Shown here: in pieces, positions 34,126-45,117 of the stretch | How the letters are laid out: every line of letters starts with the position of its first letter | Position numbering within the stretch: the stretch's first letter is position 1 | DNA from: Xanthostigma xanthostigma | Lineage: Eukaryota; Arthropoda; Insecta; Raphidioptera; Raphidiidae | Direction of reading: 5' to 3' | Assembly (NCBI GenBank): GCA_963575645.1 | Contig: OY754468.1 | Location: 26,994,465 to 27,058,464 of the forward strand | Length of the DNA stretch: 64,000 nucleotides | Notes under the pieces: generated by a model | Told to the model about the DNA's origin: nothing | What the model saw: the letters and a program-made list of their open reading frames with translations, nothing else | The model's database searches: none | Program-made: the position numbers and the translations under genes

Positions 34126-34742
34126 TCTATACTAATATATAAAGCTGAAGAGTTTGTTTGTTAGTTTGTTTGTTTGAACGCGCTAATCTCAGGAACTACT
34201 GGTTCAAATTGAATAAAATTTTTTTTGTTGGATAGCCCATTTACCGAGGAAGGCTATATAATATTACGCTACGACCATTAGGAGCGGAGCTTTAATGAAA
34301 AATGTTGGAAAAAGTATCTCAAAAATAAGCTTCTATTCATGTGAAATGCACTAACTAGATGTACTCATATTAGTGATGAAAGAACACAACCTCAGGTAGA
34401 TCAATCGGTAGCGCAAGCGACTGTCAATATCAGGGTCGTGGGTTCGAGCCCCACGTTGGGTGAATATATTTTTATTTTATTTTTTTATTTTTTACATTGC
34501 ATTCTTCTAAGGCTTACATTTAAATTTATTTTAATTTTATTTAATTCACTTAAAAAAAATTATTAGTTAAAAAAGTTTAAATACTGCTCTTTATCGACAA
34601 AAACTTTTTAACGGTAACTCCGATCATCATGAAATTTGGACACAACATTCATCTCGGTAAACTAAGATGAATGTGTGTACTCATGTCCCTTCCTTCCCCA
34701 TTCATTCTTTTGCACCCGGGTGAAACCGGGCGGGACCGCTAG
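34126..34742 (+). mobile_element. Helitron-like element, second family, copy 2 (617 bp)
   Basis: Starts TCTATACTAATATATAAAGC and ends GGGCGGGACCGCTAG between A and T. Compared with copy 1 (15438) it is about 270 bp longer because of an interior block around 34330-34600 holding a tRNA-like sequence and T-rich tract. Confidence 0.85.
34393..34463 (+). repeat. tRNA-like sequence (Asp-type anticodon loop), degenerate
   Basis: TCAATCGGTAGCGCAAGCG resembles a D-arm and A box, CTGTCAAT an anticodon loop (GTC, Asp), and GTGGGTTCGAGCCCCAC is a perfect T-arm with B box. The anticodon stem does not pair and the acceptor stem pairs only partly, so it is a tRNA-derived SINE head or pseudogene, sitting inside a Helitron. 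A related half copy is at about 38622 on the minus strand. Confidence 0.55.
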
Positions 34743-34979
34743 TTACTTATAAAATAGATGTCTAATTTAAATAAATGCATATTTAATATTTATGTTTATT
34801 TATTTGACTTATACCTATAAAACAGAATCTTCCGCGGGCGTTTCCCTACACACTACATACACCTAATGTTTCGTGCAGGTGGCTCCGTGAAAAAACAAGC
34901 GCGGAGGACCCGGATTAAGAAATTTCTAATTTGCACCCCCACCTCCGAGGCAAATGCTGGGTGCGCCCATGTTTATACG

Positions 34980-36520
34980 TATCTAGATTGTAATGCATTA
35001 TTTTAGGTACCAGTGTGACATTATGTTAAAACGTGCGTAAGCGAGTTTTAACACTTACACAATTCATAAAAGCACTATAACCGAGATACATACTACATTT
35101 TTTGCACATAACTCCTATATATTTTTGCACGTCATCACAAGTACAATTGTAATAAATTTAAGTTTCGTTATGGCACAAGAATCTAAGATTTAAATATGCA
35201 AATAAATAATATATTTTTTTTAATATTATTGTAATGTCAACAATGGGTGTTTCGTTGTATAATATTAATAGCCAACTACTAATAGCTATTTATTTGTATA
35301 CCTTTGTAATATTTTTGACAGTTCAGCCGTATTGGAATTATATGTGGACTGTTTACGATGGCATTGTGTCTCTTTTGCTCATATGGATTTAAGTGGCAAT
35401 TTACGACAGTATTACTATTGGATTGATAAAATCAAGGGCGTAGATATGGGGGAAAGGGATAGAGGGGAAAATTACGCCTCCCCAGGATTCATCAGGACCG
35501 CAGATAACTCTGTATAGAAATCGCCACCGTAACGTAAAAAAGCGGCATCCATTTACTTCTATGCATATGTTTTTTGTGACGTCTTTCACCGTCAATATTA
35601 CGGTAGCTATATTACTTTGAGGTATGCAGCGACGATCATTGGTCAATACAGTATCAATATTAGTCCCGCAGGTAAAATTCTTTTTGGTTTTTTGAAAAAA
35701 AAATCAATTCCTGAACTTCCGGCTTTTATTCTGTACTTTTTTTAAGGATTTTGTGTTTCAAAAGGAGATTACTAGCTGTATTATAGCAGTGGGCAATAGA
35801 TTTGTGTAAAAAATGAACACAAAACCTATCGAACTTGACTAAATAAGTATCGGAAGCTAAATATCAATACATATTATTAAAATAATTATGTGTTTTACAA
35901 TTTACTTATAATTACAAATAAAGCTAAGCTTTTTTGTGTTGATTTTTATCTATACATCCGCGTTCAATATTAAATTGGCTGTCTCCTGTCTGTTCAATTT
36001 CATTTTTTTAGAATTTTTTTTATTCGATTTGCTGCACGTGTCGCGTGAACTGCACACCCGTTTTAGTCAGTCCTAGTGGTCACATTAAGCCAATGCTATT
36101 TCTTCTCTTATTACTTAATCGAATTCTTCACATTATGATGACATTTTGCAGTGAAAAAAGTGTGTACCTGTTATATAACGATTTAACCTGACCCTATATT
36201 CTTTAACGTATGTAAAGCCTGTATCGCTATTCAACACACGATTCATAAAATTTGTCTGTATTATTGTTTGCTACCCACTATTTTGTAAGCAATAATTAAA
36301 AATTCCTAAAAATGCGTTCCGATATCGGCGATGAGTAATCTTTTTTTTCTTTCATTTTCAACACTGTGATTTATATAATTAACTGGTGCGAATTTATTTA
36401 GAGTTCATTAAGAACTGTTGATGACTGTTTCAAGTTGTGGCCGTAGGGAAAAACCTCTCATGCCGAATCTGTGATAAAATACGTCCAATGCAATCATCCA
36501 ATTTCATTCTGTACTAAAAC
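34980..36520. other. Intergenic with one repeat fragment
   Basis: 35433-35495 is a truncated end of hAT family A (CAAGGGCGTAGATATGGGGG, CCTCCCCAGGATTCATC). The rest is unclassified, with no supported gene. Confidence 0.5.
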
Positions 36521-37134
36521 TGTTGTAGTCCGTGGTGAAAATTATTTATTTACAATAATAAACGTTTAACAAAACAGTTAAACACATTAACGAAAGCGTA
36601 CTTTTTTAACTAAACAGTAATAGTAACGTTAACAGAAACAAAATAATGACAGTTCCAAATAATAAAATAAAAGAATAAGTAACAGAGAATATAGTCACTA
36701 AATTATGTACACAAAATATTTACAACACAAAAACACAACAAAGATTATCAAGTACACTTATTCACACTTGTCTATTAACTATATTCACACGATTATTTAC
36801 AAAAAGTCATTATGTAAAACCGGATTTATATAATTGCACTCAATGGTTTACACACACCAAAGTTTATTTATCTTCACAGTATAACTGAATGATTTATGTC
36901 GCGACGCCAGAGCACTTGTATCAACACATGAACAACTCACGAACAACTGACTGACCCGCTCACATTTTATAGCTTTGATCCCCGCCTGATCGAATCTTCT
37001 AGAAGAGCCGAGAACCTCTCTTTACTTGCATTGGCTTTTCTAGGCAATTCTATGAAGGTCGGGTTTTCTTGGCTATCTGTTTTCCATTATTGTTGTTGCT
37101 AGAAGATTTTACAGAACCCATAGTCGTCCCAACA
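36521..37134 (-). mobile_element. Solo LTR-like sequence, minus strand (fossil)
   Basis: On the minus strand it runs from TGTTGGGACGACTATGGG to ACGGACTACAACA (TG...CA, 614 bp). A TATAAAA box in GATCAAAGCTATAAAATGTG near 36969 and AATAAA further on are placed as in an LTR. Family (Gypsy, Bel or Copia) is not decidable, no internal region is present, and I saw no matching short duplication at the edges. Confidence 0.5.
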
Positions 37135-37824
37135 GGGAGCACGCAACAATTCAATGATCCCATTCTTCATTTTTTACTGCAATGAAAAGAGACAGTACTG
37201 TTAGGCTTGTGACATTAAGATGCAACACCCTGTATTTTGAAATGATTACGTAACTTATTTTTATACATGAAATCAAATTATTTTTCTTTAAAATCAGATA
37301 ACCTTTTGTAATTTCTGTAAGTTAAAATAAAATCATTTAACTTCAATTCATTATTAATATTTGATTAAAAAAAATAACATAAGGGTAACCAAGTTTCCGA
37401 TTTTTACCCAGACTGACCGGTCTTGTCTAACGGACCTCTATTGTTGTGGCAATGTTGTCCATCCGTTCATCCGTTTGTCAAAGGCTTCCAACTTATAAAC
37501 GAAATCAGGGGTCCAGTGCGATAACTCGATGTGCACAAATTTTGACTTTTTTTTAAGCCATAGAAAACCTAAAATTTTGACGTTCCAAAAAAACAAACTT
37601 TGCGGATTATTCACAAATTTCCTCAAAAATCCATAAAAAAATGGAACTACTTTTCGTCTTTCAATGTTATTTTTTTAATCTAACCAATCAGAAATCACAT
37701 ATATATACGTCATAGCAACTGGTGTAGAATTACTGCATTAATATCTCACTTTGTATACACGACCCCGTAATTGTTTTTTAATGAACTCCCTCCAAATGCC
37801 TTTATATATCTTGTGAACAAATGG
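37135..37824. other. Intergenic, no gene seen
   Basis: Unclassified sequence with short minus-strand frames lacking motifs. Confidence 0.4.
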
Positions 37825-38040
37825 ACCGATTTGGATGCGGTTTGCGGCAATCGACGCAGTCTTTTTAATCTAAGAAAGTAATTTATTACAAAAAAAAATC
37901 GATCTGTTAAACTACTACTAAACTTACGAATATTTCGATCACAATATCTCTTGAATACTAATGAACCGATTTTGATGCGGTCTACGGCAATCGACGTAGT
38001 TTTTTGAGAAGATTTTGGAATAAATCGGTTTAGTAGTTTT
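37825..38040. repeat. Direct repeat, two diverged ~85-bp units
   Basis: The segment with GATGCGGTTTGCGGCAATCG at about 37833 recurs as GATGCGGTCTACGGCAATCG at about 37973, with matching text before (TGGACCGATTT / TGAACCGATTT) and after (ACGCAGT / ACGTAGT). Such text is common in 3' parts of insect retroelements. Confidence 0.65.
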
Positions 38041-39279
38041 GAAAATATTCCAAAAAACAAATTTCTCAAAATTTTTTAAACTTATATTTTTGAGATTTCT
38101 CAAAATCTATTGGATCGAATCATTCCAAATTTTCAGGAAATATAAGTTATGCAAAGTCATTTCAGATGTCGCAAACCGAGTTTTAATCGGACACTCCGTT
38201 CAAAAATGATAAGAGGTTCACATGCACACACACATACAGCCCTACGGACATCATCGCCAAAATAGTCAGAATAGCTTCCTAGGACCTCAAAACGTTGGGC
38301 TCTGACGAAACCTCGATTTTTGAAAATCGGGGTGAAAATAACTTCCCGTTTTTTTTTTGTAAATCGTTGATTTTTATAGCGGGAAATTAATAATTTTAGC
38401 ACAATTAATATTGTGCATAAACAGTTTTGCATGTTGGCCATAAATATATTGTTCATTAATTAGATTTGACGTCTCATGTTGGATAGGCGAAATATATCTA
38501 ACCCATGTGTCACTTTATTACTTTGTTATTTCAATTATGATCTGAAACAATTTTTTTTTTTAAAAAATATGTGTAATGCAATAGAGAATAAATTAAAAAT
38601 AAATAACACAAGACTATACACCTTCACCCAACATGGGGCTCGAATCAAGACCCAGCAATTCGTATTTCTTTAAAGCAGGTCCAAAATTAGCAAGTAAACT
38701 GATTTTAAAATAGTTTTATTGTTTAATTTCGTAAATAAAGAATGTTGAAAATAAACATATTTTCACACAAATTTGACAGTGAGTTATTAAAATTGGCATG
38801 TTTGTAGAAATCCATATTGCATCCTGTGTAAAAAATAGCTCTGTGTTAATTTAAAATTCATGTTTCGCATATGTTTAAAATAGTATTTATTTTTGACTGT
38901 GTGTATGTACGCGATTATTTCTAGTATCAATTAATAGCTAATATAAACACGATAAAATTGATTATTTTGACCTTGGTCATGACATAATTGCTACTGTATT
39001 GTAATAACTAATAAGCCATAATGTACACTTAAAAAACGATTAATTGTTTTATAATTAATTTAACGTCAATTATAATCTTCGTCTGATTTATACACGATGT
39101 CTTCGAAGAAATGCTAACAAGTTCACGTACTGAAATGCCAATGTATTGTCAGAAAGTCTGCAGGTTCCACAATGACCTTAGATTGTGACCACACCTATTT
39201 CTTCATAAGAAAAACGTTACAGAATTTTAAATTGATCTTGTTTAAAAAATAACTGATGAAACGATATTTTATCAAAATT
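38041..39279. other. Intergenic with a half tRNA-like repeat
   Basis: Around 38170-38350 a block (CCCTACGGACATCATCGCC, GGGTGAAAATAACTTCCCG) resembles insect retroelement tails. At 38622-38660 the minus strand has TTCGAGCCCCATGTTGGGTG, the 3' half of the tRNA-like repeat of 34393. No gene seen. Confidence 0.45.
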
Positions 39280-39540
39280 GCCGAGCGGGGTGGCATAGTG
39301 GTGAGAGCACTAGACTCGCATTCGGGAAGTATCGGGTTCGAATCTTGGAGGGGGGAGGTATGGTTGGGACTTTTTCTTGCTGCCTCTCGCCGAGAAACGG
39401 TAATTCCAGATAAATATCGAGATGGTTCCTTATTCAAGGCCATGTCAAACTTCTATGCTCAAAATTTTCTACCTTATCTTAATGTCCCAAAATTCCTTCA
39501 TTCGCCCATTGCTATTATAATTAAGTAGAATTTTAAAAAT
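39280..39540 (+). repeat. tRNA-derived SINE
   Basis: The A-box region TGGCATAGTGGTGAGAGCAC, the anticodon-arm-like CTAGACTCGCATTCGG and the B-box GGTTCGAATC (39335-39344) are followed by a non-tRNA body (GCCTCTCGCCGAGAAACGG, AATATCGAGATGGTTCC). This is the layout of a tRNA-derived SINE. The 3' end is not clearly marked and no target duplication was seen. Confidence 0.7.
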
Positions 39541-40018
39541 GTAGAAAATAACGGGAAGCGTGATAGATGGAAAACAGAAATGGCGCAAATGGCGTCTGTT
39601 ATGAAATTAAGTCGAGAAACGAACATTAAACGCATTATTATTATATTTTGTCAAAACTGTCAGAAACCTTACGGGTCGGTCACATCGGCCACTTATTTTT
39701 TTAAGCATCAAGAAAGACCTTGGTAGTGTCAGATTCTCCGGAGGACACTCACTTAAACCTCTCCTCAATCTCCGCCGTGTGCCCCATCACGGTATATTGC
39801 CTAGCATGATATATAGATAGATGTTAAGATATTGTGTTAAGGTTCATGGTTCATCTCTAAAAATTCCCATCTCTAAAAATGTACAGAAGCACACTTTAAT
39901 ATAATATTAATTGTAAATTGTTTTTTTTTTTTAACATTTTCATGATGGGCGGCATCTCCCAGTTTTAAGAATGAACTTTCCTCTTCATTATTTACGTGAT
40001 GTTTTATTGAATCTCCGA
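39541..40018. other. Intergenic, no gene seen
   Basis: Unclassified; may include further decayed parts of the LINE fragment that follows. Confidence 0.35.
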
Positions 40019-40240
40019 TCATTTTTCTTCGTTTACTTGATTAGCGAGGTTATCGGACGTGAGCTCCTCTTCCAGTATGAGTGCCATTTCTATATGGCAT
40101 TTTAGTATATGTTTGGCTGTATCCTTCTCCGTCGTCCAGTATTTACAGATGTCTGTTTTTCCTATCCTGGTCAATAGCCCTGGACAAAAGTTTATCAGAT
40201 GACAACTCTCCTGACCTGATCTCACGCCTGATCTGATCAA
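40019..40240 (-). pseudogene. LINE ORF2 C-terminal fragment, minus strand
   Basis: The minus strand reads CPGLLTRIGKTDICKYWTTE and KDTAKHILKCH, matching the region after RNase H in I/R1/Jockey-type LINEs (HLxRIGKTDSPxC...EDTxEHILxxC). It is a short, decayed piece, 270 bases upstream of a synapsin exon but on the opposite strand. Confidence 0.6.
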
Positions 40241-40513
40241 ATCAACTACCAGATTAGGTGGTGTGTAGGGAGTTTTAGGATACTGATAATTCTCGATTTC
40301 ACGTGTTAATAATGCATGCTCATAAATCAGAACATACTCTTTAAAATTAAAAAATTTTTAGGTGAATTTTGAAAACTGTTTGGGTAAATATTGACAACAC
40401 TTTTGACAAATGAAGCCCTAGTGAACTTCAATACGCCCTAGGCCTCGAAAAAACATATAATACAGGTTAACGTTTTTCACCATGAAATAATTTTTCTTTC
40501 TTTTCCTTTTCAG

Positions 40514-40719
40514 TTAAGTGCACCGCGATATCCAGTTGTACTAAAACTGGGTCACGCTCACGGAGGACTCGGGAAAGTGAAAGTAGAAAACCATTCAGAC
40601 TTCCAAGACATGGCTAGTGTCGTCGCATTGGCCAACACCTACTGCACGGCTGAGCCTTATGTGGACTCAAAATTCGATATTCATGTTCAGAAAATCGGCA
40701 GCAATTATAAAGCTTTTAT
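40514..40719 (+). CDS. Syn: Synapsin, internal exon (domain C, first visible exon)
   Basis: This 206-nt exon follows a polypyrimidine tract and CAG and ends before a GTATGT donor. It is read from its first base and leaves two bases over (phase 2). The translation opens [18 protein letters not shown] and continues with GLGKVKVEN, then [16 protein letters not shown], and ends KIGSNYKAF. This is the conserved core of synapsin domain C, whose fold resembles ATP-grasp enzymes; the Gly-rich GHAHGGLGK stretch is the nucleotide-binding loop region of the family. Synapsins are neuronal phosphoproteins that coat synaptic vesicles, tether them to actin in the reserve pool and bind ATP. The split ATG codon formed with the next exon gives KAFMRKSISG, matching the family KAYMRTSISG. 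GC content is clearly above the flanks. Upstream exons (domain A, first half of domain C) were not found in the preceding 40 kb. Confidence 0.96.
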
Positions 40720-41036
40720 GTATGTATCACAATTCAAACTATTTTCCAAAATGTTTTTTTTTGTTTCCTTGAGATATTTGGTTAACCTGCATTTTTTCTG
40801 TTTTGAAATTATTCATAACTAGAGAACGGGAAATATGGATTATCAAGTTCTTTTTTTAAACTAGTGCGTAGAGAATTGAAAGATCTTTCGAATGAGGTGC
40901 AACATGATTCCCCATGTCAACTAAAAATTTCTAGTTGATAGTGCGTTTAATAGCATCTTTGGCATTGTCAAAAACTTCTTCGAATGATAGTTTATGTGAT
41001 AAAATTTTACCATGACTTTGTCCGAAAGCTTTATCT

Positions 41037-41314
41037 CAAGGGCGGGCAAATCTTTTGATCGCGGGCCACATAGCTGATGAAAATTCGACCGCGGGCCGTA
41101 TAGCTGATGAAAATTTGACTGCGGGCCAAAAATTTGCAGAGCAAAAAAAGGTCCTTACATTCTACTTCCGCATTTGAAGAGCAAGAAAAAAAAACAAAAA
41201 GGTCCTCACATTCTATTTCCGCATTTGCCATTTCTTTACTATTTTTCTAAAATTTATACAATGCTTCGCGGGCCGGACAAAATTGTGCTGCGGGCCGCCA
41301 TTTGCCCAGGCGTG
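41037..41314. mobile_element. hAT-type miniature element family B, copy 2 (278 bp)
   Basis: Perfect 8-bp duplication CTTTATCT (41029-41036, 41315-41322). Ends CAAGGGCGGGCAAATC and ATTTGCCCAGGCGTG. Contains GCGGGCC blocks and ATTCTACTTCCGCATTTG shared with copies 1 and 3. The minus-strand frame here is a translation of the repeat. Confidence 0.92.
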
Positions 41315-41322
41315 CTTTATCT

Positions 41323-43344
41323 CAATTAATTCAAAAGTTAACATTCGGGGGAGGGGACACTTGACATGCACACTGTATACTAATTTGAACAAGACTATCG
41401 GTTCATAATCCTGATGTGCTTATAAAGCTGTTATAGAATCCAATTTTTTTTTTATAATTAAACCACTCGAATTATGCGACTAATGTAAACCGAAGTTAAA
41501 ATTTAACGAAAAGCATAAATGTAATTGTGCGAGTGGCGTGTATCAGTTTCTAGTTTTGATACTAAAAGACTTAAGTCCTCTGTTACATTGAATATCTTCA
41601 ATCCTCTCGTCGTAAATATACTTGTGTCACCTAAAATTATATATTTATTTGTCTTCTTTTTTTATATACAGAGTGATTTTTAAGTTGATACTTTTAACAG
41701 CGTGTAGAAAAATAGACGAACAAATATTTTAAGTAACTTTTTTATCAAAACTCAAAAATAAGAGAGAAACAGCCGTTCAAAATTAAATTATTTTTTTTTT
41801 TTATTTTATTTAACTAAAACTAAAGCCCGGTTAACACACGCGAAGAAATATTAGCACGAATCGGAAATGTATCTCAAATAATTCGCGGAAGCATGTACAA
41901 AGCATGGCTACGACGCACGCATCTTTGTGTCCAACCAAACGGGGACAACTTCGAACAAGTTCTGTGAATACTAGATAATAACATAACATATTTCCATAGT
42001 GACATAACATAACGCCAGGACCGACCTCAAAACTTGATAAAATTTAATAAAACTGATAAAAAAGTTACTGGAAATATTTGTTCTTCTATTTGATTTCTTG
42101 CACTATGTTAAAAAAATCAATTAAAAAAACAAAATCATCCTGTATATATTTCATTTAAGGATGTATGAGGTATACAGTCGCAGGCAAAAGTATGTCCATA
42201 ATCGCATATTATAAGATATAGTAGCGACAATGTCATATTACATAACGGTACAATTTGTTAGATAGCAAAACATGTATTCACATATCTATAAGGTATGAAT
42301 GAGTAACTAGAAGATATCATAACATTTCATTGGTTAGTTGCCAAAAACGAAGCAATAGTTATGGTAAAAATGTTTATAAACCCTATGGGTGCGCTATTGA
42401 CAAGTGTGAATACGTATTTTTATAAAATACCTACTCTTTTTGATACTTATCAGCAAAAATTATTTGTTTCTCATGGTTTTCAAAGATGACAAATAGATAA
42501 AAATTTTGAATAGAACTTCGTAGATATGTGACAACATAGTCTAAAAAATTGAGAATTTTTCTTGGTGATATTACTATGTGTTTTACCGGTAATAAACTAT
42601 TATGTGTCATTTTACAATAAGAGTTCATGTTAATTTCATAAATATATGTATTTTATTAAGCTTATGTAAACTTACATGCAATTAATGTAATTAATTTTGT
42701 ATAAAATAAACGCCTTTCCAGTTGATATATAACAATTAAGAATTTAATGGCAGTTAAAATTATTTGTGAAGCTTAGTGACCGTTGAGGCGACAGCCTCTA
42801 GTGTCAAAATTCTGTCTGCAACATTTTACAAGCTATTTTTATCATAATTCATGATAAATGTTTTCGTCATTTAATATAAAAGTTTAATTATTATACGTTA
42901 TAAACCGGCATCCTTCAATAAAATGTTTATTGCAAATTAAAACTAAATAAATTCTCACTACCTGACATTTCTTAAATTCTGATTATTACAGCTTGTATTT
43001 GTAATTAATAATTTCCAGATACCACTGGTTTTATAGTTTAAAATTAACATAAATTGACACAATCAGTGTCTTAAAGACATTAATGAAGGAAATATAATTT
43101 CTAAAATGACTGCAATATTATCGTTGATATCTTACAGATCTAGAGTTAATGATGTGATTGAAATTATGGAGGTTTTTAAGTTACGGAAAAACGAGAGTTA
43201 ACGAGTTTTAACAGTCACATATCTACTTAATGGGTCATTTTACGACCGCCATATACAGATTTTATAAGTGCTTAGTTTATAGGGAGATGTTTTTATACAC
43301 TTTAATAGCAACTTTTTCGTTCAATGCAACAACAGAGCAAATTT
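41323..43344. other. Synapsin intron spacer
   Basis: About 2 kb of AT-rich intron without recognisable genes or delimited repeats. Confidence 0.4.
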
Positions 43345-43433
43345 CGGTTTTGTCTTTTTAAGAAACAAAATTGAAAAAAGGTGTGCCACAGCACGTACTT
43401 GAGGTATTATTTTAGAGACATATTATGTAGTTC

Positions 43434-43589
43434 TAATTGTTAGTAGAAGTTTTGTTCCAAAAAATAGCAAAATTTGCCATCTCAACTTGCATTGAGGCCC
43501 TGATGATGAAAATATATTTTTTCAAAACGTTGACCACAAGCTCCGGTAAAGCTTATTTTTCAATTGTTCCTCAACCAAATAAATCTTCA
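43434..43589 (+). mobile_element. Short retro-inserted fragment with 12-bp duplication
   Basis: 156 bp bounded by ATTATGTAGTTC on both sides (43422-43433, 43590-43601). The interior contains GCCCTGATGATGAAAATA and TTTCAAAACGTTGACC, text resembling the CTGATGA...GAAAC core that recurs in Penelope-like element ends. The 3' side ends in an A/T-rich AACCAAATAAATC. Origin by retrotransposition is inferred from the long duplication. Confidence 0.7.
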
Positions 43590-43621
43590 ATTATGTAGTT
43601 CATTCAATTTGGAACTATATT

Positions 43622-43940
43622 TAGCGGTGTAACTATACCGTTTGACGCCCGTGGCAAATTCATCGGATGGGCTCTATTCAATGAATGGCAAATTCATTGA
43701 ATAGGGCCCATCCGATGGAAAGAAGCTCAACCGACGTTATACATTTTTTTGTTTAATTTGGTTATGTATTTTAGTAGGTAACTTAAATTAATTGAATACA
43801 AAACTAATAAATTTTACTAAATGTTGTAATAATAGATGTTAGGATCCTCCTGTGCACACGGACTTCTCGGGCCGGGGGCCCCCTCCGGTTGGAGGACCGT
43901 GGCATTTTGACCGTCCTGCCACCCTATTGTTACGCCACTG
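43622..43940. mobile_element. hAT-type miniature element nested in the palindrome (319 bp)
   Basis: Ends TAGCGGTGTAACTATA and TATTGTTACGCCACTG, flanked by ACTATATT and ACTACATT (7 of 8 alike). A 20-bp-arm hairpin (GGATGGGCTCTATTCAATGA, mirrored) lies at about 43655-43728, and GC-rich GGGCCGGGGGCCCCC occurs near 43880. Confidence 0.8.
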
Positions 43941-44387
43941 ACTACATTATTACTATAGTCTAGCACAGACTTTAAGATATTCTAATGCTGGAAAATCTTT
44001 GCAATTAAGAGTTTTGAACGTTCAAGCATATTATAGCTAAGACGTTGGGATTTTCAATATCCATTATAACTTTCTCTTAAAAATGATTATTATACAGTAA
44101 ATCTATTAGTTTTGTTCGCATTTTTCTTTTTTTGACTTTTAGTAGCTGCAGTTATGAAAAAAGCAGATAAGTAAAAAAAAATTCTGTGTAAAACGGCTAA
44201 GGCTTTTTTTCACTTATCTGCGACTATAGTAATAATATAGTTCCAAATTGAATGAATTACATATGTCTCTAAAAAATATACTCCAAGCACGTCCTAGAAC
44301 GTGCTGGAACAACCCTTTTTTCAGTTTTGATTCTTGAAAAAAGAACGGTTCAGATGACGTGTTAATTTTTTTTTTATTTATTTAATC

Positions 44388-44480
44388 CCAAAATAATATA
44401 GTGATACATTTTTTTTATAAATTTTAAAGTTGGAATAATCCTGCTCAACTTGGCTGAAGCCAGCGCTAGGACAGGTGTAT
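44388..44480 (-). repeat. LINE 3'-end fragment, minus strand
   Basis: On the minus strand CCTGTCCTAGCGCTGGC and AGCCAAGTTGAGCAGGA match the 3' region of the LINE fragment at 53500-53995 (CCTGCCCTAGCACTGG, CCAAGTTGGACAGGA), ending in an A/T-rich tail. Confidence 0.5.
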
Positions 44481-44863
44481 AGGTTTAGGACGTGTAAAAA
44501 TAAAAAAAAAATAAATGAAAGTATAAATAGAAAAATATAAAAAATAAACAAAATAATATTTTTTTTGTCGTATAAAGATTTGCAGGGATAAGATCAAGAA
44601 TTAAACATTTACGAATAAAAAAATCAATAAATTTGAGTACAAATATTACGGAGCTCCAATTCAGATCACAAAACTATGAATGATCTGATTCTTTTTCACA
44701 TCCCAAATAATTGTAACTATCTGAAACAGTCAGTGTCAGTTAACCCATTAGGTGTACTAAGCACGATCTTTTGAGGAGAGTGCTATAGCAGTTTTTAACT
44801 GATGAGAATGGATTTGGGATGAAAAGTTAAGGGGATATTTGTAGGTACCAATATACCCTACAG

Positions 44864-45117
44864 CAGGCCTGAGCAAATGGCGGTCCGCGGGCCGGATCCG
44901 ACCCGCAGCACAGTTTTGTCTGGCCCGCGAAGCATTTTATAAATTCTAGAAAAATAGTAAAGAAATAGCAAGTCCCAAATGCGGAAAAAGTATGTGAGAA
45001 CCTTTTTTTTGCTCTGCAAATTTTTGGCCCGCGGTCAAATTTTCATCAGCTATGCAGCCTGCGGTCAAATTTTCATCAGCTATTTGGCCCGGCGATCAAA
45101 AGATTTGCCCGCCTCTG
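44864..45117. mobile_element. hAT-type miniature element family B, copy 3 (254 bp)
   Basis: Starts CAGGCCTGAGCAAATGG and ends AGATTTGCCCGCCTCTG, the reverse orientation of copy 2. Flanks CCCTACAG and CTCTAAAG share 6 of 8 bases, a decayed 8-bp duplication. Confidence 0.85.

Larger units (their letters stand above)
34031..34971. mobile_element. hAT-type element with nested Helitron
   Basis: Starts CATGGGCGTATCCAGGG and ends GGGTGCGCCCATG, flanked by TTTATATG and TTTATACG (7 of 8 alike). Without the Helitron inside (34126-34742) it is about 324 bp. The CTGCCCTCCCCCTCG and GCACCCCCACCTCCGAGG blocks inside are typical of hAT miniature elements. Confidence 0.8.
43345..44360. mobile_element. Palindromic element with two nested insertions in its left arm
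   Basis: The left arm begins about 43345 (CAAAATTGAAAAAAGG, CAGCACGTACTTGAGG, TTAGAGACATATTATG); the right arm ends about 44360 with the inverted match (AGACATATGTAATTC, TTCAATTTGGAACTATATTA, TTACTATAGTCG when read on the minus strand). The left arm is broken by inserts at 43434-43589 and 43622-43940; the right arm is continuous at both places. Confidence 0.8.

Noticed and set aside
34393-34463. Functional tRNA-Asp gene
   Set aside because: The T-arm and anticodon triplet look right, but the anticodon stem does not pair, the acceptor stem pairs only partly, and it sits inside a Helitron.
1-40513. Upstream synapsin exons (for example the NFCDKPWVF and FPNHKEM regions)
   Set aside because: No stretch with this coding pattern plus splice sites was recognised; the preceding exon is likely outside the window.
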